Shown: positions 43,558 through 52,368 of the stretch, one piece after another
Layout: every line of letters begins with the position of its first letter
Position numbering within the stretch: position 1 is the first letter of the stretch
Assembly (NCBI GenBank): GCA_902500785.1
Contig: CABVRW010000017.1
Span: forward strand, 1 to 63,302
Direction of reading: 5' to 3'
DNA: 63,302 nt
Source: an uncultured Nitrospira sp.
GTDB lineage: Bacteria; Nitrospirota; Nitrospiria; Nitrospirales; Nitrospiraceae
Translations under genes and position numbers: made by a program
Notes under the pieces: model-generated
The model's database searches: none
What the model was told of the DNA's origin: nothing
The model's input: the letters and a program-made list of their open reading frames with translations, nothing else

Positions 43558-43591
43558 AGGAGTCTCGCGAGGTCGGCAGAGGGTGATCGGT

Positions 43592-43951
43592 TCAGGCTTT
43601 CAACGGGGAGAGAAGGGGGAGCGAGGACTGGTCGGGCATCAGGAGTCGTTCAACCGGCTCTCCCTGTACGATGTGCCGCTCCATGATTTCCTTCACGTCG
43701 GCCTCGGTCTTGACGCGGTACCAGACTCCCTCGGGATACACCACGACGCTCGGGCCTTGCGCGCAATAATCGAGACAACCGGCTTTGTTGGCGCGGACGA
43801 CCCCTTTCAGGTTGAGGCGTTTCGCTTCTTGTTTGAAGCAGGCGTGGAGAGCTTCGGAGCCGAGGTTTGAGCAACTGCCGCGCGGGTCATCCGGTTCCCG
43901 CTTGTTCGTGCAGACAAAAATGTGTCGTTGATAGCCGGTCATGCTAGGCAT
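43592..43951 (-). CDS. Thioredoxin-like 2Fe-2S ferredoxin
   Basis: A 119-residue thioredoxin-fold 2Fe-2S ferredoxin with the family's cluster set: Cys14, Cys27 (x12 apart), then Cys59 and Cys63 (x3 apart; AGCLDYCAQGPSVVVYPEG). An extra Cys38 is present. The N-terminus HIFVCTNKREP matches the family. The start is 43951 or 43942; neither has a strong ribosome site. It is the second gene of the operon. Such proteins shuttle electrons to formate, hydrogenase or other enzymes; none is adjacent. Confidence 0.85.
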   Translation of the reverse strand: MPSMTGYQRHIFVCTNKREPDDPRGSCSNLGSEALHACFKQEAKRLNLKGVVRANKAGCLDYCAQGPSVVVYPEGVWYRVKTEADVKEIMERHIVQGEPVERLLMPDQSSLPLLSPLKA

Positions 43952-43980
43952 TCCGAAGCGGCGCAGTTCGATGTGCGTGG

Positions 43981-44349
43981 TCAAGCGTGGGCATGAAATT
44001 GCTCGATCAATTGCGTGACGTCCGTCGAGTTGATGAGCGGCGAGCCGGTGGCCTGGGTTCCGGCGATAGCGGCAATTTCGCGGAGCCGCAATTGCGCCCG
44101 TTGTTTCGCTTCTGGTTCCGACAGGGCGGAAGCCTGACCCTTGGAGAGTTTGTCGAATTCGGTGCGGATATCGCGGAAATCACGCTGCAGGTTTTTCATC
44201 ATGGAACAGGGTTCGCAATACCATTTCGGGCTTTGATCGGAAGCGGGCGACAGCCGGTCATAGGCCCGCCCGAAGAAGTCTTTGCCGAGGGAGTATTTCA
44301 TCAACGGTGTGCCCGCCGTGCTGCAGGCATTACAGGATCCGGCATCCAT
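43981..44349 (-). CDS. Hypothetical double-CxxC protein, first in the Fe-S operon
   Basis: A 122-residue protein with CNAC (Cys6, Cys9) and CEPC (Cys45, Cys48) in the N-terminal half and a long C-terminal helical region (about 52-120). The four Cys may bind zinc or iron-sulfur. GAGGAGC upstream supports ATG 44349; the longer frame to 44541 overlaps the divergent ald gene. It opens the operon toward 42851 and is divergent from ald. No family recognised. Confidence 0.72.
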   Translation of the reverse strand: MDAGSCNACSTAGTPLMKYSLGKDFFGRAYDRLSPASDQSPKWYCEPCSMMKNLQRDFRDIRTEFDKLSKGQASALSEPEAKQRAQLRLREIAAIAGTQATGSPLINSTDVTQLIEQFHAHA

Positions 44350-44463
44350 GCGCGAGGTGCTCCTCTTAAGCGGAAATGATCGATGGCTCGCGAATCTTAC
44401 CGCACTGATCTTTGCCGTAGCAAGGTGCGGAATGGTTTGTGACGGGGATGGCTTTCGCCCATG

Positions 44464-44469
44464 TATAAT
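44464..44469 (+). promoter_or_regulatory. -10 box of ald
   Basis: A perfect TATAAT about 44 bp before the ald ATG, on the plus strand. The best -35 match is weak, so only the -10 is asserted. Confidence 0.4.
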
Positions 44470-44512
44470 GCGGGGTGTGGCGCGACACGCGGTGCAGTGC
44501 AAGGAGGCGGCT

Positions 44513-45616
44513 ATGCGTATTGGGGTGCCGAAGGAAATCAAAGATTACGAGTATCGGGTGAGTCTGACACCCGACGGAGTCCGCGCATTGCGGCAGGCCG
44601 GGCATCAGGTTGTGGTGGAGCCCTCGGCGGGACAGGGAAGTGGGTTTTCGGACGAGGCGTACCGTCAGGCCGGCGCCGAGGTGGCTCGCTCAAAAGCCGA
44701 GGTGTTCCAGCAGGCGGAACTCATCGTGAAGGTCAAGGAGCCGCAGCTGTCGGAGTGCGTGTTCTTTCGGCCGGGACAGGTGCTCTTTACCTATTTGCAT
44801 CTGGCGTCGTTGCCGGATTTGACTAAGGCCTTGGTATCGGCCGATGTCACGGCCATTGCGTATGAAACGGTCGAGGCTGGAGATCGCAGTCTGCCGATGT
44901 TACGGCCGATGAGCGAGATTGCCGGACGGCTGGCGGTACAAGTCGGGGCCCACTATCTTGGAACGGCACAGGGGGGGCGTGGTCTTTTGCTGGCCGGTGT
45001 GCCCGGGGTGCCGCCCGGTCATGTCGCAGTGGTGGGGGCCGGAGTGGTGGGGACCTCGGCTGTCAGAATCGCCGTCGGTCTAGGGGCGCACGTGACCGTG
45101 ATCAATTTGGATCTTGAGCGGTTACGGTTTCTCGACGACCTGTATGGCGGACGAATTGCGACCAGTGCCGCGACAGAATCCGCCATCGAACGCGCCGTCG
45201 TTGAAGCCGATCTAGTCATCGGCGCGGTGCTGGTTCCGGGCGCGCGCGCGCCGAAGGTCATTTCGCGCGGACTCGTGGCGAGGATGAAGCCGGGTTCCGT
45301 GATTGTGGATGTGGCGGTCGATCAGGGGGGTTGTTGTGAAACCACCAGGCCCACCAGCCACTCAGATCCCGTGTACACAATGGACGGCGTCGTGCACTAC
45401 TGCGTCACGAACATGCCCGGCATCGTGCCCCATACGTCAACGCGGGCATTGACCAACACCACGCTCCCTTATATCGTGCGGCTCGCATCGGAAGGGGTCG
45501 ACCGGGCGATCCGATCAGACCCCGGTCTTGCCAAGGGTGTGAACGTGATGAACGGCAAGATCACATGCCAAGCTGTGGCCGATGCGCACGGCTTGCGTTT
45601 TACCCCTCTGTTGTAA
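44513..45616 (+). CDS. ald: Alanine dehydrogenase
   Basis: A 367-residue NAD-dependent alanine dehydrogenase converting alanine to pyruvate and ammonia (reversible). N-terminal [20 protein letters not shown], the NAD-binding [20 protein letters not shown] and the C-terminal [20 protein letters not shown] are diagnostic. AAGGAGG five bases upstream fixes ATG 44513 against an in-frame start at 44282. A -10 box lies about 44 bp upstream. In an ammonia-assimilating or nitrogen-cycle organism it may work in amination. A tRNA-Pro gene follows 34 bp after its stop. Confidence 0.93.
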   Translation: MRIGVPKEIKDYEYRVSLTPDGVRALRQAGHQVVVEPSAGQGSGFSDEAYRQAGAEVARSKAEVFQQAELIVKVKEPQLSECVFFRPGQVLFTYLHLASLPDLTKALVSADVTAIAYETVEAGDRSLPMLRPMSEIAGRLAVQVGAHYLGTAQGGRGLLLAGVPGVPPGHVAVVGAGVVGTSAVRIAVGLGAHVTVINLDLERLRFLDDLYGGRIATSAATESAIERAVVEADLVIGAVLVPGARAPKVISRGLVARMKPGSVIVDVAVDQGGCCETTRPTSHSDPVYTMDGVVHYCVTNMPGIVPHTSTRALTNTTLPYIVRLASEGVDRAIRSDPGLAKGVNVMNGKITCQAVADAHGLRFTPLL

Positions 45617-45650
45617 GACAATCCGACTTCTGATTTCGGTTCTGCCCGGT

Positions 45651-46108
<458 letters not shown>

Positions 46109-46396
46109 ATGGCCGACACCGGCGAATCAGTGCGCGCGAGAATTCTCGTCAGCGGGCGCGTGCAGGGCGTCGGGTACCGAGCCTTCACCTGCCGCATGGC
46201 GGTTTCGCGCGGGGTGAGAGGCGGCGTTGAGAATCTCGATAGCGGACAAGTTGCGGTGGAGGCCGAAGGGAGCCGAGGCGCTCTTGAGGAATTCGTGACG
46301 GATCTCAAGAAGGGGCCGGTCGGGGCGCGTGTGACACAGGTGCAGGTGGAGTGGGGCCACGCCACGGGACGGTATCACGACTTTACGATCAAGTAG
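46109..46396 (+). CDS. Acylphosphatase
   Basis: A 95-residue acylphosphatase that hydrolyses acyl phosphates such as carbamoyl or acetyl phosphate. Signature [20 protein letters not shown] carries the catalytic Arg, and [17 protein letters not shown] carries the catalytic Asn. GGAGG lies about 11 bases before the ATG. It ends 14 bp before the sigma-factor gene, so the two may share a transcript; no functional link is known. Confidence 0.9.
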   Translation: MADTGESVRARILVSGRVQGVGYRAFTCRMAVSRGVRGGVENLDSGQVAVEAEGSRGALEEFVTDLKKGPVGARVTQVQVEWGHATGRYHDFTIK

Positions 46397-46410
46397 CAGG
46401 TGACGAGGAT

Positions 46411-47409
46411 ATGGCTCGACGCGCAACAGTGCGACAGGACCACGACGTGAATGCTCCCGTCTCGACTCGCCGGCCACGCGTGGCGCGCGAGGACGACGAT
46501 GCGTATGCGGAATCGCAGAGTCATGCAGAGACGGAGGAGTCCGGAAGGGATAGTCGTCCCGCGGAATCCGGGCGGGCCGAAGGCCTCGACACGATTAAGA
46601 GTTATCTGCGCGAAGTACGCAAGTCGACCTTGCTGAATTTTAAACAAGAACAATCTCTGGGCAAACGGATCATGGAGGGGGACGAAGCGGCTCGCCAGGA
46701 GATGATCGAGGCGAATCTCCGTCTGGTCATCAGTATCGGGAAACGGTACATGAACCGTGGATTTCCCTTTGCGGATATCGTCGAAGAAGGCAACTTGGGC
46801 CTGATCAAGGCGGTGGAGAAATTCAACTACAAGCGAGGGTTTCGCTTCAGTACCTACGCCTCCTGGTGGATTCGCCAATTTATCGAACGGGCCATCATCA
46901 ATCAGGGCAAGATTGTTCGATTGCCGGTCCATGTAGTGGAACGATTGAACCGTTATCTGGGCAAGGTTGAGCAGCTGGTCCATGAGCTTGGACGAGAACC
47001 TCGGGCCGATGAAGTGGCGGCCAAGCTGAAAACCAGCGTCGCGGAAGTCGATGATCTGAAGCAATTAGTCCGCACCACCTGCTCACTCGACAGTCCGATC
47101 AGCGACCGACAGGATACGTTTCTGCGAGATGTGATCGAAGACCCACTGTGCCTGACGCCGGCGGAGACAACCGAAGGGGTCATGCGGCGTGCGGAGCTGA
47201 TGGCCTGGGTGAAAGAGCTGCCCGAAAAGGAGCGGACGGTGATTTTGGCGCGGTTTGGACTTGACGGGGCTGAGTCGCGGACGTTAGAAGAGATCGGCCA
47301 AGAGATGGGGCTGACTCGTGAGCGGGTCCGCCAGATCGAAACGGCCGCACTGGCCAGGCTTCGCGGGATCATTGAACGGAAAACCATGAAGCGGGCGGAT
47401 CTCTTATGA
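46411..47409 (+). CDS. RpoS/RpoD-type alternative sigma factor (sigma-70 family)
   Basis: A 333-residue sigma-70 family factor: a 45-residue charged N-terminal tail instead of region 1.1, region 2 with the core-binding and -10 recognition stretch [19 protein letters not shown] followed by [13 protein letters not shown], region 3, and region 4 with the -35 helix [19 protein letters not shown]. The size and lack of region 1.1 point to an alternative, RpoS-like factor rather than the housekeeping one. The start at 46411 follows GAGG closely. Which stress it serves cannot be told. Confidence 0.88.
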   Translation: MARRATVRQDHDVNAPVSTRRPRVAREDDDAYAESQSHAETEESGRDSRPAESGRAEGLDTIKSYLREVRKSTLLNFKQEQSLGKRIMEGDEAARQEMIEANLRLVISIGKRYMNRGFPFADIVEEGNLGLIKAVEKFNYKRGFRFSTYASWWIRQFIERAIINQGKIVRLPVHVVERLNRYLGKVEQLVHELGREPRADEVAAKLKTSVAEVDDLKQLVRTTCSLDSPISDRQDTFLRDVIEDPLCLTPAETTEGVMRRAELMAWVKELPEKERTVILARFGLDGAESRTLEEIGQEMGLTRERVRQIETAALARLRGIIERKTMKRADLL

Positions 47410-47433
47410 GGACGTCCCGATTCGACTGCACCC

Positions 47434-47949
47434 ATGAACTACAAGTCGCTCATTCGAGAAGTTCCCGACTTTCCTAAGCCCGGCATTCTTTTCTACGACA
47501 TTACGACCCTGCTCAAAGATGCCCGGGCCTTCCGGGCCATCGCGGATGACCTTACCGCTCGTTATGAAGGGCAACGTATCGCGAAGATCATCGGGATCGA
47601 ATCGCGTGGCTTCATCATGGGTGGCACGTTGGCCGCTCGCCTCGGTGTCGGATTTGTTCCGGTGCGGAAGCCGGGAAAGTTGCCTGCCGATAGTTATGAA
47701 GTCAAATACAACCTGGAATATGGGTCCAACGCCCTGGCGATTCATCGCGATGCGGTGGCGATCGGGGAACGGGTCCTGATCGTGGACGACCTCCTGGCGA
47801 CGGGCGGCACGGCAGCAGCCACCGTCCATCTGGTGCGTCAACTCGGCGGGGAAATCGCAGGCCTGGATTTCCTGATCGAGCTGAAAGGCCTCAACGGTCG
47901 TGACCGGCTGACCGGTTACGACGTGCATTCAATGATCATCTATCCGTAA
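47434..47949 (+). CDS. apt: Adenine phosphoribosyltransferase
   Basis: A 171-residue enzyme that makes AMP from adenine and PRPP in purine salvage. [20 protein letters not shown], the conserved [12 protein letters not shown], and the PRPP-binding [20 protein letters not shown] are present, at typical length. It follows the sigma-factor gene by 24 bp. An 18-bp perfect palindrome begins immediately after its stop. Confidence 0.94.
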   Translation: MNYKSLIREVPDFPKPGILFYDITTLLKDARAFRAIADDLTARYEGQRIAKIIGIESRGFIMGGTLAARLGVGFVPVRKPGKLPADSYEVKYNLEYGSNALAIHRDAVAIGERVLIVDDLLATGGTAAATVHLVRQLGGEIAGLDFLIELKGLNGRDRLTGYDVHSMIIYP

Positions 47950-47950
47950 A

Positions 47951-47968
47951 TCCCCAAGATCTTGGGGA
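47951..47968. terminator. 18-bp perfect palindrome after apt
   Basis: TCCCCAAGATCTTGGGGA begins one base after the apt stop. As RNA it folds a 7-bp stem with a GATC loop but has no U-run; it could end the transcript or bind a dimeric protein. Confidence 0.4.
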
Positions 47969-48054
47969 GCGAGGTACTTGTCAAACGATCTGTAGCGTGA
48001 TATACCTGCCAAACTTTTTCGCCTTGCACTCATCACGAAAGGGCATGAGACTCT

Positions 48055-48630
48055 ATGGCGACGAAAGTCCACGCGAAGAAAAAAACATCAACGACGAAAG
48101 CAAAAGCCATCGCTCCCGAGAAGCCTGTTAAAAAAGAGCGCCTGGCTCCGATTGCTCCTATGACTGAAAAAGACGAAGACAGTGTTGCCGCACGTGTGGT
48201 GGCGGCCCTCACGCTCAAGGAAACCCCTAAGGAACGGGAAGAGCGTCAGCGACGGCGTGAAGTGCTGCAGCGTATGCTGCTGAGCAAGCGCCAGGAGATC
48301 ATGCGCGAGATCGAGGGCAACCTCGGGCAGTCGTTGACAGAAGATCAGCAGCGCCGCTTGGAATCAGCCAGAGACGTGGGGGATCAAGCCCTCATGGATC
48401 TGGATCGCGAGCTCGGTATTTCCTTGATGGAGATGCGGAACCGCAGGCGACAAGCCATCGATGAGGCGTTGACCAGGCTGAGCGAAGGGACATACGGGAT
48501 TTGCGCGGAATGCGGCATCGAGGTCAGTGAGAAGCGGTTGGAGGCGGTACCGTTCGCGAAATTGTGTGTCCAATGCCAGTCTCGACAGGAACTGCTCGAA
48601 AAAATCGAGAAGGAAGAGGATCGCGACTAG
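48055..48630 (+). CDS. TraR/DksA-family zinc-finger protein
   Basis: A 191-residue protein: a Lys/Ala-rich N-terminal tail (about 1-45), a coiled coil (about 60-140) and a C-terminal zinc finger with ICAECGIEVSEKRLEAVPFA followed by KLCVQCQSR (Cys pairs CxxC and CxxC). This is the DksA/TraR layout, proteins that enter the RNA polymerase secondary channel and adjust transcription, often with ppGpp. The long basic tail is unusual for DksA. A strong terminator follows. It is probably a DksA homolog, but role not proven. Confidence 0.85.
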   Translation: MATKVHAKKKTSTTKAKAIAPEKPVKKERLAPIAPMTEKDEDSVAARVVAALTLKETPKEREERQRRREVLQRMLLSKRQEIMREIEGNLGQSLTEDQQRRLESARDVGDQALMDLDRELGISLMEMRNRRRQAIDEALTRLSEGTYGICAECGIEVSEKRLEAVPFAKLCVQCQSRQELLEKIEKEEDRD

Positions 48631-48636
48631 CTCGCA

Positions 48637-48665
48637 GGGGCAGGTCGCGTCCGTGCCCCGTTTTC
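48637..48665 (+). terminator. Rho-independent terminator after the DksA-like gene
   Basis: Stem GGGGCA/TGCCCC extended by GG/CC across a one-base bulge, followed by GTTTTC. The best intrinsic terminator seen in this window. Confidence 0.6.
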
Positions 48666-48753
48666 AAGCGTCAACTGCCTACGATCCCCGTGCCGATGGC
48701 CATCTTGCCGGTGTCCGGTCGCCCATAATCTGCCTGGTTCTTTCCTGTCCCTT

Positions 48754-49452
48754 ATGACTCGTGTCGATCCCAAGGCCGTGATCTTATTGAGCGGAGGATT
48801 GGATTCTACCGTCACGGCTGCGATTGCCCAGCAAGACGGCTATCGAATTTATTGTCTCACCGTCTCCTACGGCCAGCGACATCAGGTGGAAGTGAAACGG
48901 GCCAAAGCGGTGGCTCAGGCGTTGGGCGCAGCAGACCATGTTGTGATGGACGTCAATCTGCGGGCGTTCGGAGGCTCTGCTCTCACGGATGCTGTAGGCG
49001 TACCCAAGGACCGCACGCAAGAGGCACGAGCAGGCGAGATTCCTGTCACCTACGTACCGGCCCGCAACACAATCTTTCTCTCGCTGGCTCTGGCCTATGC
49101 CGAGACGCTCGACGCCCGGACGATTTACTTCGGAGCTAATGTGCTGGACTATTCCGGCTATCCGGATTGTCGACCAGAGTTCATCAGGGCCTTTGAAACG
49201 GTCGCGAGGCTGGGCACAAAAATGGGAATCGAAGGCCGAGGGGTCGAGGTGCGTGCACCATTGCTGATGCTGTCAAAAGCCGCCATTGTGCAACGCGGGC
49301 AGGACCTCCGGGCTCCGTTGGACCTGACGCATAGTTGTTATGACCCCGACCGCGAAGGCCTCGCCTGTGGTCGGTGTGACAGTTGCCGGATTCGACGTGA
49401 AGGTTTTCGCCAGGCGGGAGTTGTAGATCCGGTCTCCTATGCGATACCCTGA
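48754..49452 (+). CDS. queC: 7-cyano-7-deazaguanine synthase
   Basis: A 232-residue PP-loop ATPase making preQ0, the precursor of queuosine in tRNA and of 7-deazaguanine DNA marks. ATP loop SGGLDST is near residue 12, ARNTIFLSLALAYAETL and the C-terminal zinc-binding CYDPDREGLACGRCDSCRIR are diagnostic. Other preQ0 genes (queD, queE, folE) are not in this window. The start is ATG 48754. Confidence 0.93.
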   Translation: MTRVDPKAVILLSGGLDSTVTAAIAQQDGYRIYCLTVSYGQRHQVEVKRAKAVAQALGAADHVVMDVNLRAFGGSALTDAVGVPKDRTQEARAGEIPVTYVPARNTIFLSLALAYAETLDARTIYFGANVLDYSGYPDCRPEFIRAFETVARLGTKMGIEGRGVEVRAPLLMLSKAAIVQRGQDLRAPLDLTHSCYDPDREGLACGRCDSCRIRREGFRQAGVVDPVSYAIP

Positions 49453-49539
49453 CGATGGAGTTGTGGGAATCTGTCGATCCGATAATTGATGGATTCGAAT
49501 TGCAGTTCAACCTAGGTTCAGCTCAACAGATAGACCACT

Positions 49540-49716
49540 ATGACGCCTGAAGAATTTTTTATGTACCTGATCATCGGCCTGGTGATCATTGCGCCGATCG
49601 GCGCGCGGCTCTACCGCCGGTTGACGTTGAATCGTACGACGCGAATGCTTCGGGAACAATTGAAGCAATCACAGGAACCTAAGGTGACGACCACGCCGTC
49701 GGAGCCTCCGCGATGA
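49540..49716 (+). CDS. Small membrane protein overlapping the cytochrome c gene (58 aa)
   Basis: A 58-residue protein, MTPEEFFMYLIIGLVIIAPI in its first 20 residues, with one membrane helix (about 8-24), then a basic, polar tail. Its stop overlaps the ATG of the cytochrome c gene in an ATGA junction, which argues for real, coupled translation. There is little ribosome site before its own start. It might be a partner or a membrane anchor for the cytochrome; function unknown. Confidence 0.6.
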   Translation: MTPEEFFMYLIIGLVIIAPIGARLYRRLTLNRTTRMLREQLKQSQEPKVTTTPSEPPR

Positions 49717-50135
49717 AGCGACTCAGTGTCAGGAGCGCACTGCTGAAGGTGTGGGTGGTCGGAGTCATGTTGACCGTCTTGATCGCGGCTCTGGCGGCTT
49801 GTGAGTCCAATGCCACGAATCAGGATGCCGCGAAGCCAGCCGGGGGGGCGACGCCGGCGGATGTTCAGGTGGGCGAGGCGAAATTCACCGCCAATTGCGC
49901 CGCCTGTCACGGCGTCCGAGGTGTCGGGACCAAGCAAGGTCCACCGCTGGTGCATAAGATTTATGAACCGAATCATCACGCCGATATCGCGTTCCAACGT
50001 GCGGCAGAGAATGGTGTACGTGCTCACCATTGGGAGTTCGGTAACATGCCGAAGATCGACGGGGTGACGTCCGGCGATGTTGAGCACATCATTCGATATG
50101 TCCGATGGCTGCAGCGCGAGGCGGGAGTTTATTAA
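49713..50135 (+). CDS. Class I c-type cytochrome, predicted lipoprotein
   Basis: A 140-residue c-type cytochrome with a lipoprotein signal (LIAALAACE, lipidated Cys near residue 30), a single heme site CAACH in FTANCAACHGVRGVG, and the axial Met in GNMPKIDG. It should carry electrons at the outer face of the inner membrane. ATG 49713 overlaps the end of the 58-residue membrane protein. The terminal segment VEHIIRYVRWLQ is the last helix of class I cytochromes. Its redox partners are not adjacent. Confidence 0.87.
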   Translation: MKRLSVRSALLKVWVVGVMLTVLIAALAACESNATNQDAAKPAGGATPADVQVGEAKFTANCAACHGVRGVGTKQGPPLVHKIYEPNHHADIAFQRAAENGVRAHHWEFGNMPKIDGVTSGDVEHIIRYVRWLQREAGVY

Positions 50136-50328
50136 CTCGACCGCTGTTGGTCTCTTCTCTTCCGGTTGTTCTTCCACCGTGACTCAATCTGCCGCTTCAG
50201 ATTTCTTCGTTTGACAACTTCCACGAGCGGTTCGTAAGGTATTGGCATGGCATGATGGGATCGTCGAACCCCACAAAATGACACGTGGTGGGGCCGGGTT
50301 GGTCAGATCCTTTCACGGGAGGAATACT

Positions 50329-51156
50329 ATGAGACACGCAGCCTGGTCCATGGTGGGAGCTATGGGGGTATTGCTGATGACATCGGGTTGTGTGGCGATT
50401 GAGGCCGGCCATGAGGGGGTCTTGGTCGAACAGCCATTCTTCTTCGGTCATGGAGGTGTTGACGCGGTTCCCTCCAAGACCGGCCGGGTCATGGTTGCGC
50501 CGACGACGAAGGTCATTGAGGTGGATATCCGGCCGTTACAGTATTCAGAGCATTTCGACATCATTTCGGCGGAAAATGCTCCGGTCTCGTTCGATGCCTT
50601 CATGATCGCCAATGTTGTCGAAGGTCGCTCACCGGAACTCATCGGCCGATATGGGACCAGTTGGTATCCAAACAACGTCAAAGAGGCCTTTCGCACGTTT
50701 GTTCGGGAAGAAGTGCAAAAGTATCCGCTGTTTCAGTTGACCACCGACCCGACGACCAGAACGAAGTTGCAGGATGCCATCGCGCGCGAGGTGCAGACGA
50801 AGCTCATCGAAAAGCAAAACATGCCGATCCGGCTCAATCGCGTCGTCGTCGGCAGCATTCTGCCGCCGAAGGGCGTGGTCGAACAGACGACCCAAACCAT
50901 TGTGCAAGAGCAGCGGAAAATTACGATGGTCGAGTTTCAAAAAGCAGAAGAGGCGCGTGAAAAAGCCGAAAAACAGCGTGGCATCGCCGACCGGGCGTAT
51001 CGTGAATCGCTGGGACTGACCGCGCCGGAATTTGTCGACCTGCGCCGCATCGAAGTGCAGAAGGAAATCGTGCAGCATTCACCGTCGGCCTTGACCGTCA
51101 TCATGGGATTAGAGCGTGTCGGCATCAACATGCCGCCTCTCGCTGCCGATCGATAA
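50329..51156 (+). CDS. SPFH/Band-7 domain protein, predicted lipoprotein
   Basis: A 275-residue protein of the SPFH (stomatin/prohibitin) superfamily. A signal ending in LMTSGC anchors it as a lipoprotein (Cys20), rather than by the usual transmembrane helix. The SPFH domain spans about 22-185 (EAGHEGVLVEQPFFFG, SFDAFMIANVVEGRSPELI, MPIRLNRVVVGSI) and is followed by a coiled coil rich in Glu/Lys (about 190-240). Such proteins form ring scaffolds in membranes. GGGAGG supports ATG 50329. Its partner protease or channel is unknown. Confidence 0.82.
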   Translation: MRHAAWSMVGAMGVLLMTSGCVAIEAGHEGVLVEQPFFFGHGGVDAVPSKTGRVMVAPTTKVIEVDIRPLQYSEHFDIISAENAPVSFDAFMIANVVEGRSPELIGRYGTSWYPNNVKEAFRTFVREEVQKYPLFQLTTDPTTRTKLQDAIAREVQTKLIEKQNMPIRLNRVVVGSILPPKGVVEQTTQTIVQEQRKITMVEFQKAEEAREKAEKQRGIADRAYRESLGLTAPEFVDLRRIEVQKEIVQHSPSALTVIMGLERVGINMPPLAADR

Positions 51157-51193
51157 TGCCGGGTCATGGGAGTCTGTCGCGCGTGGTGTGACA

Positions 51194-51227
51194 GACACAG
51201 AGCCGCTCCCACCGTCAGCTCTGTGTC
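51194..51227. terminator. Bidirectional hairpin between convergent genes
   Basis: A perfect 10-bp stem GACACAGAGC/GCTCTGTGTC with a 14-nt loop, between the stops of the SPFH gene (51156) and the minus-strand gene (51243). No U-run; shared terminator by position. Confidence 0.5.
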
Positions 51228-51242
51228 CTGAACGTTGAGGCA

Positions 51243-51974
51243 CTACTTCACGACCCAGACCCGGTAGGTTTTGGCATTGAGCGGTTTCGCGATTTTGAGG
51301 GTGCCCATCTCCCCCGGATTCATCACGTCATCACCGGTCGGGGTTTTCCGGGCCGGGTGTCCACTGCTCCGCACCAGTATCCCTTGGTCATCGTAGAAAT
51401 CCACCATCACATCGGCTGATTCGCGCAAGGTGCCCTGGTAGGCAGTTCCCAGCCAATCCAGGCGCTTGAGCGCCTGGTAGACGATGACAAGTGTGCCGTC
51501 CGGATCTTCGTGCGCGCTGACAATTTTCAGCGCCCGATTGTGATCCAATCCCGGTTCGGTCCCCCCCGTTGTCTGTGCGATGAGGACCCGTTCGACCTCA
51601 TCTGCATGAAAGACCGCCGTCACTTTGCAGTACACCGTGCGTCCCTGTTCGCTCTGTTGCACGATCTGTTCGTCGGTGACATGTTTCGATGCGAGGGTAT
51701 AGACCAGCGTGTGAAATAATTTTGAATCGACGATCGAAGCGGTCTGCTCGCGCACCGCCGCTGAAGTGCCGATCGCCTGGTGGAGCGCTTCCCTGCAGGC
51801 ATGTTGTCTGGCTTCAGCCGCAGTTTCTGGCTCATGATAGGCGTACCGGTAGTCCCCGGTGATATCTACCCGTGAGTGTCCTGTAACAGCCTGGACCGGT
51901 GTGGCAAGCGCGAGACATTGGACGACGATTGCGAGCAAGGTGCCGCTCCCTGCTAGAGACAACCGCGGGGTCAT
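51243..51974 (-). CDS. Exported hypothetical protein (FlgT/LPP20-like arrangement)
   Basis: A 243-residue exported protein with a signal peptide (about 1-29, ending PVQAVTG). The domain at about 45-130 has the arrangement of FlgT/LPP20-like folds: AAEARQHACREALHQAI, then SKHVTDEQIVQQSEQGRTVYCKVTAVF. The C-terminal half is beta-rich (VMVDFYDDQGILVRSSG), perhaps Ig-like. A GGGAGGTGG precedes ATG 51974. No flagellar genes are near, so a motility role is doubtful. Confidence 0.68.
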   Translation of the reverse strand: MTPRLSLAGSGTLLAIVVQCLALATPVQAVTGHSRVDITGDYRYAYHEPETAAEARQHACREALHQAIGTSAAVREQTASIVDSKLFHTLVYTLASKHVTDEQIVQQSEQGRTVYCKVTAVFHADEVERVLIAQTTGGTEPGLDHNRALKIVSAHEDPDGTLVIVYQALKRLDWLGTAYQGTLRESADVMVDFYDDQGILVRSSGHPARKTPTGDDVMNPGEMGTLKIAKPLNAKTYRVWVVK

Positions 51975-52368
51975 ACAAGCCACCTCCCTTTTTGTGGTCG
52001 GCCGGTTTCCTGGTGTATGAGCACAGCTCGACTCTCAACGCTCATTATGCTACCACGCGTGAAAAGATGCAGCAATGCGGCTTCGTCGAACGTGTGGCCG
52101 ACTCTTCTGTGACCGCTTGGATAGTGAGGGATGATGTCAGCCATCCTAGGCTCAGGAACTGGTGCGAAGCAGAGCGAGCACTGTTGGATCATCAGCCCAC
52201 AACTTGAATAGCAGTCTCCTCGGTCGGTCGGTCACCCGACTGCGACCGGCGGAGGGCGTACTGCCGCTGCTGACGGTCATTCTTCCCTGTATGGCGGCGC
52301 AACTCTGCGGAAAAGCGTGGGGTCTCTTGACTTGATCAAGGTCTTCACTCACACTCGGGCACGACGCT
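51975..52368. other. Divergent intergenic region before malQ
   Basis: About 394 bp with no convincing gene on either strand. It should hold the malQ promoter; a TTGACT about 40 bp before the malQ ATG has no matching -10 box. Confidence 0.4.
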
